A stretch of 6,980 nucleotides of DNA from CAYZEZ01 sp964477295 (GTDB taxonomy: Bacteria > Bacteroidota > Bacteroidia > Bacteroidales > SM23-62): assembly GCA_964477295.1 (NCBI GenBank), contig CAYZEZ010000251.1, positions 1 to 6,980 on the forward strand, in the 5' to 3' direction. The stretch's first letter is position 1; the number at the start of each line of letters is the position of its first letter. The translations under genes were made by a program, and so were the position numbers. The notes below the pieces were generated by a model that worked only from the letters and a program-made list of their open reading frames with translations, was not told the origin of the DNA and made no database searches. This document shows positions 1 through 5,826 of this stretch, one piece after another.

Positions 1-41
1 CAGGTTGCAGGTTGCAGGTTGCAGGTTGCAGGTTGCAGGTT
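1..41. repeat. Perfect heptanucleotide tandem array, unit CAGGTTG
   Basis: Five complete copies of CAGGTTG and a six-base partial copy run without a mismatch from the first base, so the array may begin before the window. The unit is 7 bases, not a multiple of 3 that would suit a coding repeat in one frame, and no gene covers it. Related period-7 stretches occur elsewhere in the window, including reverse-complement-like AACC units at 168-195 and GTTACGG/GTTGCGG at 5760-5773. There are no spacers, so it is not a CRISPR. Confidence 0.95.
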
Positions 42-83
42 AGCCTTTGAGCATGTGTGTGGGTATTTTATTTTATTTAAATT

Positions 84-97
84 ACTTGTAACTTGTA
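84..97. repeat. Two tandem ACTTGTA heptamers
   Basis: ACTTGTA occurs twice in direct succession in the AT-rich leader upstream of the dehydrogenase gene. Alone it could be chance. The same period in the arrays on both sides suggests it belongs to the same repeat family. Confidence 0.5.
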
Positions 98-167
98 GGA
101 TGGAACTTTTATGGGCTGTGGCCTGTTGATTTTTTTGTATCATTGATCCGTCAGCTTAGCCAGACGG

Positions 168-195
168 CAAACCAGGAACCTGAAACCAAGAACAA
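168..195. repeat. Degenerate period-7 repeat, AACC core
   Basis: The cores AACC, AACC, AACC and AACA start at 170, 177, 184 and 191, exactly 7 bases apart, with variable bases between. The best unit (AACCTGA) resembles the reverse complement of the CAGGTTG unit at 1-41 (CAACCTG). The stretch ends just before the ATG at 203. It lies inside the N-terminal extension that a TTG start at 143 would give, which argues that the extension is untranslated spacer. Confidence 0.6.
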
Positions 196-202
196 TAATA
201 TT

Positions 203-943
203 ATGGAGCCAGACCTTTTCAATCCGAACGTAACTGACTATAAAAAAGCCATTGTCATAGGCGCGTCCTCTGGCATCGGAAGGGCTGTGTCACGAATCCT
301 TGTTAAAAAAAATTACAGGGTTGGCATAACGGGACGAAGGGAAAACCTACTTAAGGAGTTACAGCAGGAAAATCCGGAGAAGTACATCTTCAGGGTTTTT
401 GATATTCGGGATATGTCCAAAACATCAAAAAACCTGAACGATATAATCAAGGAGCTTGGAGGGTTGGATCTGCTGGTCATGAGTTCCGGGATAGGTTTTG
501 TTAATGAAGAACTTGATCTTGAGCCGGAATTCCGTACGATCGAAACCAATGTGACCGCATTTACAGATATAATCACATTTATTTACCGGTATTTCCAGCA
601 GCAAGGCAGGGGACATATTGTCGGGATAACTTCCATTGCAGCTTTGCGGGGTAATTCTGCGGCGCCGGGTTATAATGCATCCAAATCATACCAGATGAAC
701 TACCTGGAAGGATTACGCATTAAATCAAAAAAGCAAAAGCTTCCCATAACAATTACTGATGTGAGGCCCGGTTTTGTGGCCACCGATATGGCAAAGGGAG
801 ATACACTATTCTGGGTTGCATCGCCGGAAAAAGCAGCTGTCCAGATTTTCAGGGCCATAAAGAGAAAAAGAAAGAAAGTATATATAACCAAACGCTGGAG
901 ACTTTATGCATTGTTCCTCAAAATATATTATTTTAACCGCTGA
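203..943 (+). CDS. Short-chain dehydrogenase/reductase (SDR), NADP-type
   Basis: Probably an NAD(P)H-dependent cytosolic oxidoreductase with a Rossmann fold; the substrate cannot be told. In the 246-residue product the cofactor loop is GASSGIG (20-26), and the basic pair after strand 2 (GRRE, R45-R46) suggests NADP preference. The catalytic set is complete: N116, S144, Y157 and K161 (YNASK), with the usual 13-residue Ser-Tyr spacing, and RPGFVATDM (188-196) follows. The family's NNAG motif reads SSG (94-96). The last 30 residues are basic, then aromatic and hydrophobic, and might touch the membrane. ATG 203 is preferred over TTG 143: it gives the standard SDR length, the extra 20 residues would be encoded largely by a heptamer repeat, and a promoter-like TATCATTG (138-145) overlaps the TTG. 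The next gene starts 18 bases downstream, so the two are probably co-transcribed. Confidence 0.9.
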   Translation: MEPDLFNPNVTDYKKAIVIGASSGIGRAVSRILVKKNYRVGITGRRENLLKELQQENPEKYIFRVFDIRDMSKTSKNLNDIIKELGGLDLLVMSSGIGFVNEELDLEPEFRTIETNVTAFTDIITFIYRYFQQQGRGHIVGITSIAALRGNSAAPGYNASKSYQMNYLEGLRIKSKKQKLPITITDVRPGFVATDMAKGDTLFWVASPEKAAVQIFRAIKRKRKKVYITKRWRLYALFLKIYYFNR

Positions 944-961
944 TTTACCAAATGCATAACT

Positions 962-2095
962 ATGTCTCAAAAATCAAAAAACACTGTCTGTGTTCATGCA
1001 GGAACAAAAGTAGATAATGTCTTTCGTGGAGTAAACACACCTATCCATACATCCACCTCTTTTGAATATCTTGAGCTTGAAGAAGCCCTTTATCCCAGGT
1101 ATTTCAATACTCCTAATATAGAATCACTTAACATCAAACTGGCTGAACTGGAACAAGGTGAAGCAGGACTTGTTTTCAGTTCGGGAATGGCAGCTATCTC
1201 CACCACACTGTTTACCTTCCTGAAAAAAGGGGACCATGCAATTTTCCAGAAAGGATTATATGGAGGCACTTTTCATTTTGTCACCAGGGAATTGGAAAAC
1301 TTTGGTATTGGCTTCGATATTACTCCTTCCAATGAACCGGAGGAATTTGAAAAACTAATTAAACCGGAGACCCGGTTGGTCTTTATTGAAACACCATCGA
1401 ATCCATTGCTGGATATTACTGATATTCAAGCCATTGCCAATCTTTGCAAGGCCAAGAAACTGGTCTCGGTAATTGATAATACCTTCGCTTCACCGATAAA
1501 CCAGAATCCATTGGCACATGGCATTGATATTGTCACCCACAGTGCTACCAAGTACCTGGGCGGCCACAGTGATATTTGTGCTGGAGCAGTTATTTGCTCG
1601 GCAGAGAAGCTACAAAAGATCAGGAAGATTGCCCTGAACTTTGGTGGTAGTTTAAATGCACTCACCTGTTATATGCTGGAGCGTAGCATAAAAACTCTCG
1701 GCATCAGGGTAGGCAGGCAAAACGAGAACGCCCAGCTCATTGCCGAATACCTTCAGGGTCACCCTGGCATTTTGAAAATTAATTATCCGGGATTGCCCGG
1801 GCACGCGGGACATGAGATAGCAAAGAAACAAATGGTTGGATTCGGAGGCATGCTTTCTTTTGAGTTGCGCGACAGAGATCCTGTTGTTTTTCAAAAGTCC
1901 CTGAAAATGATCAGGCCGTCAGTAAGCCTGGGCGGAGTAGATACTATCGTTTGCTCCCCTGCCCTTACCTCACACCGGCACCTCAGTCCGGAAGAAAGGA
2001 TCAGTGAAGGCATTGGGGATAACCTGATACGTTTATCCACTGGCATCGAAGCCATTGATGATATTACGGCTGATCTTGAACAGGCCCTTTTATAA
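962..2095 (+). CDS. PLP-dependent Cys/Met metabolism enzyme (cystathionine gamma-lyase / gamma-synthase / methionine gamma-lyase family)
   Basis: A 377-residue cytosolic enzyme of the trans-sulfuration family, full length for the lyase and gamma-synthase branches (O-acetylhomoserine sulfhydrylases are usually longer, about 430). Visible signatures are YPRYFNTPN (44-52, the phosphate-binding Tyr/Arg from the neighbouring subunit), SSGMAA (73-78), LYGGT (99-103) with Y100 stacking on PLP, ETPSNP (143-148), D172 that pairs with the pyridine nitrogen, and SATKYLGGHSD (194-204) with the Schiff-base lysine K197. SLGG (322-325) and R357 in LIRLSTGIE contact the substrate carboxylate. Known methionine gamma-lyases usually have Cys where G102 lies, which leans toward cystathionine lyase or synthase, but the exact reaction cannot be read from sequence alone. 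It follows the SDR by 18 bases. A direct part in that enzyme's pathway is not evident. Confidence 0.93.
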   Translation: MSQKSKNTVCVHAGTKVDNVFRGVNTPIHTSTSFEYLELEEALYPRYFNTPNIESLNIKLAELEQGEAGLVFSSGMAAISTTLFTFLKKGDHAIFQKGLYGGTFHFVTRELENFGIGFDITPSNEPEEFEKLIKPETRLVFIETPSNPLLDITDIQAIANLCKAKKLVSVIDNTFASPINQNPLAHGIDIVTHSATKYLGGHSDICAGAVICSAEKLQKIRKIALNFGGSLNALTCYMLERSIKTLGIRVGRQNENAQLIAEYLQGHPGILKINYPGLPGHAGHEIAKKQMVGFGGMLSFELRDRDPVVFQKSLKMIRPSVSLGGVDTIVCSPALTSHRHLSPEERISEGIGDNLIRLSTGIEAIDDITADLEQALL

Positions 2096-2120
2096 TCTCT
2101 AAATATAGTCCTGAAATAAT

Positions 2121-2128
2121 TATCTTCG
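2121..2128 (+). promoter_or_regulatory. Candidate -7 element for the GroES-like gene
   Basis: TATCTTCG has one mismatch to the Bacteroidota -7 consensus TAnnTTTG and lies 19 bases before the ATG at 2148. No TTTG -33 box is seen at the usual distance, so this is only a candidate. It would allow the gene to be transcribed separately from the upstream PLP enzyme. Confidence 0.3.
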
Positions 2129-2147
2129 CTTGAAATTCTGAAGCATC

Positions 2148-2534
2148 ATGGCATTTATACTGGAAGAATCGGACCTGAAGAAATTCATACTTGTTGGAGA
2201 CCGGGTTTTAATAAAACCAAAAAATCCCCAGGACAGGACAAAATCAGGGTTGTACCTGCCTCCCGGCGTCCAGGAAAATGAAAAAATCCATCTTGGATAT
2301 GTTTTAAAAGTAGGTCCCGGCTATCCGATTCCGGCCATCCAGGATATCGATGAACCCTGGAAAGATAAAACCGAAGAGGTAAGATATGTGCCCCTTCAGC
2401 CGAAGGAGGGAGACCTGGCCATTTACCTCCAGAAGAGCGGATACGAAATCGAATTCAAGAAGGAGAAGTACATTATTATCGCCCACTCTGCCATACTTCT
2501 TCTTATACGGGATGAGGGTCTGTTTGATGAATAA
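2148..2534 (+). CDS. Divergent GroES-like co-chaperonin (Cpn10 fold)
   Basis: A 128-residue protein with the Cpn10 pattern: GDRVLIKP (17-24), a mobile-loop-like TKSGLYLPPG (31-40) in which LYL takes the place of the hydrophobic tripeptide that docks on GroEL, GYVLKVGPG (50-58), then GDLAIYLQKSGYEIEF (88-103) and YIIIAHSAILLLI (108-120). A true GroES has about 95 residues. The extra length is a stretch of about 28 residues (59-86, rich in Pro and acidic residues) between the two halves of the barrel, plus a short N-terminal leader and acidic tail. No groEL lies next to it. I infer either an alternative cap or adaptor for GroEL, or a Cpn10-fold protein with another role. The ATG at 2148 places the GDR motif near the N-terminus as in the family. 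Confidence 0.85.
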   Translation: MAFILEESDLKKFILVGDRVLIKPKNPQDRTKSGLYLPPGVQENEKIHLGYVLKVGPGYPIPAIQDIDEPWKDKTEEVRYVPLQPKEGDLAIYLQKSGYEIEFKKEKYIIIAHSAILLLIRDEGLFDE

Positions 2535-2598
2535 TGGTTACCCGACAAGCGATTTTCTGATAATCTGCCATAAATCATATTTTACCCTGATAAAACTT

Positions 2599-2630
2599 TT
2601 TACATTCGATTCGGTCTAATCATAAATCTG
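2599..2630 (+). promoter_or_regulatory. Candidate promoter of the M28 peptidase
   Basis: TTTA (2599-2602) is separated by 20 bases from TAAATCTG (2623-2630). Each box has one mismatch to the Bacteroidota consensus TTTG-N19/21-TAnnTTTG. The implied transcript start, near 2637, leaves a leader of about 20 A-rich bases before the ATG at 2658. An alternative -7 box, TACATTCG (2601-2608), has poorer spacing. Confidence 0.35.
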
Positions 2631-2657
2631 TTCTGCAAATTATAAACCAAAAAAACC

Positions 2658-4322
2658 ATGAAGAATTTACAATTATTCTGCGCCGTACTAATATTGGGTA
2701 CAGCTACATCCGGATTTTCACAGGATCCGGTAGACAAAGGTCTGGATGCCATCACCCTTGAAGCTGTTCAGGGGCAGCTGGAGTTTCTGGCTTCCGATTG
2801 GACACAAGGAAGGGAAACCTCCACTCCGGGAATTTATATGGCAGCCGATTACATTGCCAGCATGTTTAAAGTGTATGGTCTTGAACCTGCAGGTGATGAA
2901 AAGATGATAATGCCCAGTTGGGAAGAACGCCGTGCCGGGAAAAGACCCACTACGGTTACGACCTATTTTCAGAACTTCAAATTGATCCAGGTAGAGCAGG
3001 GAGATGATCATGAGTTGTCTGTTAACTCAGGCTCCCGCACGATTCATTTTGAGCCGGGTGTTGATTTTAGTGTTTATGCATCTGATCCTGCGGTTGAAGT
3101 GAATGCTCCTGTTGTATTTGTCGGATACGGATATGTGAACGAAAAAGAAGGGTATGATGATTTCAAGGGTGTAGATGTAAAAAACAAGATCATTTTAAGA
3201 TTGGTTGGATATCCCGGGCATGATGATCCCGACTCAAAAGGCTATGAGAAATTCAAGGAACAAACACCACAACGAAGATACTACAGAAGAAGCAGTCCAA
3301 AGGATGATGCAGCAAAGAAAAAGGGAGCCCTGGCTATTATTGAAGTCGATCTGAATAAGGATGTCACATCGGGAATGGGCAGTAACCTGCCGTTCAGATA
3401 TAACGAGAGGATGTATGAAGGGGATGATCCTCCTCCATCAGCTCAGCGGTTGAGATTAAGGCTTCCGGAAGATACGCTTGACATGAATCCTGTCAGGATG
3501 AGTGTTAGCAACCGGGTACTGAATGAAATCATCGCAGGCTCCGGCATAAACCCCGGAGCATATGCAAATAGCGTTAAAAACACACTTAAACCTGTCCCAA
3601 AAGCAATAAATAAACTGGTCCATTTGAAAACCGATGTCAAAACCAAAGCCGTCCAGGTAAGAAATGTTGTTGGCATGATACCGGGTAAGGATACCACCCG
3701 TAATATAGTGATTGGCGGACATTACGATCATCAAGGTGAATATGGCGGATTTATCTGGAACGGAGCCGATGATAATGCTTCGGGAACAGTAGGTATGATG
3801 ACCATTGCAAAAGCCATGATGGCTACCGGTGAAAAGCCAGAGAAAAATATCATATTCTGTGCCTGGACAGCTGAAGAGAAAGGACTGATCGGATCGAGGT
3901 ATTTTGTAGATAATTTTCCGGATGCTGCAGAAAACATAGATCTTTATCTGAATTATGACATGATCTCAAGAGACAGCCCGGATGATGAAGAGGGAAAAAA
4001 TATTTCTATGAATTATACTTCGGGATATAAAGCTCTTGAAGATGATACAGAGGGGTACAATGAAAAATATGATATGGGCCTCGAGATCAGCTTCAGGGCG
4101 AGCGACAGGCCAGGTGGGGGAAGCGACCACAGTTCTTTCTCCAGTGTAGATATTCCAATATTCTATTTTATGGCTGGATTCCCACCTGAATATCATCAAC
4201 CCGATGATCATGTTGAACTGGTTAATTGGGATAAGATGGTGAAGATTATTAAGCTAGGGTATCTTAATATTTATAAGTGGGCCAACGAAGAACTGGAGAA
4301 ATCGGCAGACAGCAGTCAGTAG
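2658..4322 (+). CDS. Exported M28-family zinc aminopeptidase/metallohydrolase with an inserted PA-like domain
   Basis: A 554-residue precursor that should remove N-terminal residues from peptides outside the inner membrane; the preferred residue is unknown. Residues 1-22 form a Sec signal peptide with a hydrophobic core and likely cleavage after GFSQ. There is no lipobox. Residues 110-335 probably hold a protease-associated (PA) domain (VVFVGYGYV 152-160; KIILRLVGYPG 177-187) with a charged insertion near 195-225. The catalytic domain, about 335-545, has all M28 metal ligands: H355 with D357 (GGHYDH), bridging D371 (GADDN), general base E406 and ligand E407 (AEEKG), D434 (NYDMIS) and H518 (DDHVE). 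GGGSDHSSF (487-495) is the usual substrate-side segment. Nothing suggests loss of activity. The last codons and the TAG stop lie inside a heptanucleotide repeat, so the C-terminus DSSQ may vary between strains. An intrinsic terminator follows 68 bases after the stop. Confidence 0.95.
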   Translation: MKNLQLFCAVLILGTATSGFSQDPVDKGLDAITLEAVQGQLEFLASDWTQGRETSTPGIYMAADYIASMFKVYGLEPAGDEKMIMPSWEERRAGKRPTTVTTYFQNFKLIQVEQGDDHELSVNSGSRTIHFEPGVDFSVYASDPAVEVNAPVVFVGYGYVNEKEGYDDFKGVDVKNKIILRLVGYPGHDDPDSKGYEKFKEQTPQRRYYRRSSPKDDAAKKKGALAIIEVDLNKDVTSGMGSNLPFRYNERMYEGDDPPPSAQRLRLRLPEDTLDMNPVRMSVSNRVLNEIIAGSGINPGAYANSVKNTLKPVPKAINKLVHLKTDVKTKAVQVRNVVGMIPGKDTTRNIVIGGHYDHQGEYGGFIWNGADDNASGTVGMMTIAKAMMATGEKPEKNIIFCAWTAEEKGLIGSRYFVDNFPDAAENIDLYLNYDMISRDSPDDEEGKNISMNYTSGYKALEDDTEGYNEKYDMGLEISFRASDRPGGGSDHSSFSSVDIPIFYFMAGFPPEYHQPDDHVELVNWDKMVKIIKLGYLNIYKWANEELEKSADSSQ

Positions 4323-4351
4323 TCAGAAGTCAGAATACAGAGGACAGAAGA
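4310..4351. repeat. Six-unit degenerate heptamer array, CAGNNNN, across the peptidase stop codon
   Basis: CAG begins at 4310, 4317, 4324, 4331, 4338 and 4345, always 7 bases apart. The units are CAGCAGT, CAGTAGT, CAGAAGT, CAGAATA, CAGAGGA and CAGAAGA, becoming less alike toward the right. The first unit and part of the second encode the end of the peptidase, and its TAG stop (4320-4322) is the TAG of the second unit. This suggests the repeat expanded at, or replaced, the original end of the gene. Confidence 0.8.
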
Positions 4352-4390
4352 GGACGGGCAGCTGCCGATTAAGGGCTGAAGTTAAATATG

Positions 4391-4422
4391 GGCCATAGAG
4401 TATAAACTTTGTGGCCTTTTTT
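4391..4422 (+). terminator. Intrinsic terminator of the + strand genes
   Basis: GGCCATAGAGT (4391-4401) pairs with ACTTTGTGGCC (4406-4416) around an ATAA tetraloop. The stem has 11 pairs, two of them G-U in the + strand RNA, and is followed directly by six T (4417-4422). The G-U pairs become A-C mismatches on the other strand, so the signal is directional. It ends transcription of the M28 peptidase. Confidence 0.9.
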
Positions 4423-4439
4423 GTATGTTTATACTTACG
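4408..4439 (+). promoter_or_regulatory. Weak candidate promoter of the small basic protein gene
   Basis: TTTG (4408-4411, in the 3' arm of the terminator) is separated by 20 bases from TACTTACG (4432-4439). The -33 box and spacing fit the Bacteroidota consensus; the -7 box has two mismatches. The leader to the ATG at 4462 would be about 16 bases. If real, the promoter restarts transcription directly after the terminator. Confidence 0.3.
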
Positions 4440-4461
4440 TGGACATTTAAAAATTAATATC

Positions 4462-4572
4462 ATGGTAAAAGAAAAAGAGACCAGGAAGAAGAGCAACAAA
4501 AAAGAACCACAGAAAAACCTGAAAGAGAAAAGAGCTGCCAAAGCTGCCAAGCGACAGGAAAAATCAAGATAA
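4462..4572 (+). CDS. Small, very basic Lys/Arg-rich protein, 36 residues
   Basis: ATG to TAA encodes 36 residues that are nearly all Lys, Arg, Glu, Gln, Ala, Asn and Ser. It starts MVKEKETRKK and has a centre NLKEKRAAKAAKRQ (19-32). There is no hydrophobic core or Cys. It should be a charged helix or disordered, and might bind nucleic acid or ribosomes; that is inference only. Support for a real gene: it begins 39 bases after a strong terminator, has an AT-rich start region typical of this window, uses a clear ATG and TAA, and its amino-acid composition is too biased for random spacer of this base composition. Short basic proteins ending in LKEKRAxKxAK-like sequence occur, to my memory, in other Bacteroidota, but I cannot name a family. 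The opposite strand is also open here (about 75 codons) and is taken as a shadow. Confidence 0.6.
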   Translation: MVKEKETRKKSNKKEPQKNLKEKRAAKAAKRQEKSR

Positions 4573-4647
4573 TCTCATTACAGGCTGGTTTCAGAAGCAT
4601 TGGTTATTTAAAATACTACTTTCATTAAGGGATTTCCTTTGGATAAA

Positions 4648-4818
4648 ATGAATTCCATGAAGAAGCTTATCCCTTATCCCCTAAAAATGATGCTTTTGTC
4701 ATTCAGGACACCTGAGCTGATGAAAATAGCATTACAGGAAGAGCTGGATATTAGTTTTCTCAGGAACTCCTTATAATCGCAAGGAGCTGTTGATTACAGT
4801 AAATTCTTTGATGATTAA
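4648..4818 (+). pseudogene. Unrecognised short ORF with an in-frame stop, possible gene remnant
   Basis: From ATG 4648 (a second ATG is at 4657) there are 42 codons up to TAA at 4774-4776. The product starts MNSMKKLIPYPLKMM and ends EELDISFLRNSL. The same frame then continues for 13 protein-like codons (SQGAVDYSKFFDD) to a second TAA at 4816-4818. I recognise no family. It could be a short real protein of 42 residues, a decayed gene, or chance. The duplicated TTATCCC at 4667-4680 lies inside it. The spacer from here to 4899 holds nothing else I can support. Confidence 0.25.
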
Positions 4819-4899
4819 TGAAACGACAGAGCCGGGTCATTACCTGCAAATCGTCGTGTAAAGCCTTTCATAAGCAGATATGCCTGTTTCCCCTGGAAT

Positions 4900-5745
4900 C
4901 TATTTACCCAGATCCTCCTTTAACTGTTCGAGCAGTTTGGAGCTTAATTCAGGATCATCGCAGTCAACTATCCCCGCAAGGTATTTTCCATTCAGTAACA
5001 CTTCAATATCACCATTGTAAGGATCCTTTACAGTGTATCTGCCATCTTTAACTTCAATTTCCTGTTTAGTAAAGGCAAAGTATTTCTTTAGCATTTCCTG
5101 AACCGTTGCAGGATCCCCGGTGGTGATAATGAACAATTTAAACTCTGTTCCGTCAATGTTATAAGGGGCAATGAATGCTGAGTGCAAAAAGTCAAAACCC
5201 AGGAAATTCTCTGCAATATAATGATCTGTATGAGCTTCCGTTGCAGGAAAATACCTGAGTACAGATGGCCAGAATAATTTCTGTTTAAGGTGTTCCTGGA
5301 TCTTTCTCCCTATCTTATCCATTTGTTCGTTAAGATCTTCCGCTTCATCAAAGCATGACATCTTTATATAATAGTATCCACACTGAAAATTCAATATCCC
5401 ATCCTCCTGGTAGCCTTCCAGTCCAATATCTATAAACTCATATTCGGGGCTCCGTTCGGTTGTATAAATGCCATAGGCATTATTGTAAGTGCTGTGATGG
5501 TATAACTCCACCCTTATTGAAACACCCTCATCGTTTTCATAGTCAGCGAGGTGCAGATCCTGGAAATCATAGCTCAAATAAGCATCTGCGGCACCATCGA
5601 TCAGGTCCCATAAATTTCCCGGCACATATACTTTTTCATTTGGAATTAATTTCCAGCCTTCGATTTCAGGAAAAAGAGCGGAGGAATGGGCGTATGAATA
5701 AGCAGCTAAACCAAGCAGCAGGATTAAGGAAAATTTCTTTATCAT
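4900..5745 (-). CDS. Secreted DUF6599-like protein
   Basis: A 281-residue product of unknown function. Residues 1-19 are a Sec signal peptide (KK, then a Leu-rich core, likely cut after SYA; a second possible cut is after SSA at 23). The mature part has the marks I associate with DUF6599: a GW near the N-terminus (30-31), LWDLIDGAADAYLSYDF (45-61), RVELYHHSTYNNAYGIYTTER (about 78-98) and GLEGYQEDGILNFQCGYYYIKM (108-129). The second half (about 175-270) contains FLGFDFLHSAF and FKLFIITTGD and looks like a further alpha/beta unit. No catalytic residues or metal-binding motif are evident; the three Cys (122, 131, and one near residue 264) are not in a cofactor pattern. It follows the aldo/keto reductase by 81 bases on the same strand, so co-transcription and a shared envelope process are plausible but inferred. 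The stop is TAG, and no clear terminator follows. Confidence 0.8.
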   Translation of the reverse strand: MIKKFSLILLLGLAAYSYAHSSALFPEIEGWKLIPNEKVYVPGNLWDLIDGAADAYLSYDFQDLHLADYENDEGVSIRVELYHHSTYNNAYGIYTTERSPEYEFIDIGLEGYQEDGILNFQCGYYYIKMSCFDEAEDLNEQMDKIGRKIQEHLKQKLFWPSVLRYFPATEAHTDHYIAENFLGFDFLHSAFIAPYNIDGTEFKLFIITTGDPATVQEMLKKYFAFTKQEIEVKDGRYTVKDPYNGDIEVLLNGKYLAGIVDCDDPELSSKLLEQLKEDLGK

Positions 5746-5759
5746 GGCTAATTTATTAA

Positions 5760-5773
5760 GTTACGGGTTGCGG
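5760..5773. repeat. Two heptamers, GTTACGG and GTTGCGG
   Basis: Two successive units differ at one base and resemble the GTTGCAG register of the array at 1-41. They lie 15 bases upstream of the start of the DUF6599-like gene, in what would be its leader. The adjoining purine-rich stretch (5774-5800) has only a vague 7-base rhythm. Confidence 0.4.
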
Positions 5774-5812
5774 GGAGGAGAGAGTGAGAGAAAGAAGCAA
5801 ATTATTCAATGC

Positions 5813-5820
5813 TAAAGATA
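5813..5820 (-). promoter_or_regulatory. Candidate -7 element for the DUF6599-like gene
   Basis: On the - strand this reads TATCTTTA, one mismatch from TAnnTTTG. It lies just after the stop of the upstream reductase and 67 bases before the ATG. No -33 TTTG is found at the right distance, so it may be an internal promoter or chance. Confidence 0.25.
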
Positions 5821-5826
5821 CAAGGA

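Noticed and set aside
1..41. Possible CRISPR array
   Set aside because: The 7-base units are directly adjacent, with no spacers and no repeats of CRISPR length.
148..167. CCGTC / GACGG hairpin in the SDR leader as a riboswitch or attenuator
   Set aside because: Five pairs with a loosely paired loop; no riboswitch class is matched.
3443..3734. Two overlapping - strand ORFs inside the peptidase gene
   Set aside because: They lie in a region with clear + strand coding for the M28 protein and show no recognisable domain.
4323..4550. 75-codon ORF on the - strand, rich in Phe/Leu, resembling a membrane peptide
   Set aside because: It is the complement of the Lys-rich small gene and the repeat; AAA/GAA codons read as TTT/TTC on the other strand give the hydrophobic look.
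4767..4790. Hairpin CTCCTT / AAGGAG
   Set aside because: Six pairs, mismatched outward and without a T-run; probably chance.
4823..4859. Inverted repeat ACGAC / GTCGT as a terminator between the convergent units
   Set aside because: The stem has only five pairs with a loop of over 20 bases and no T-run.
4818..5051. 77-codon + strand ORF with several Cys
   Set aside because: It is mostly antisense to the end of the DUF6599-like gene and shows no family pattern; the Cys are scattered.
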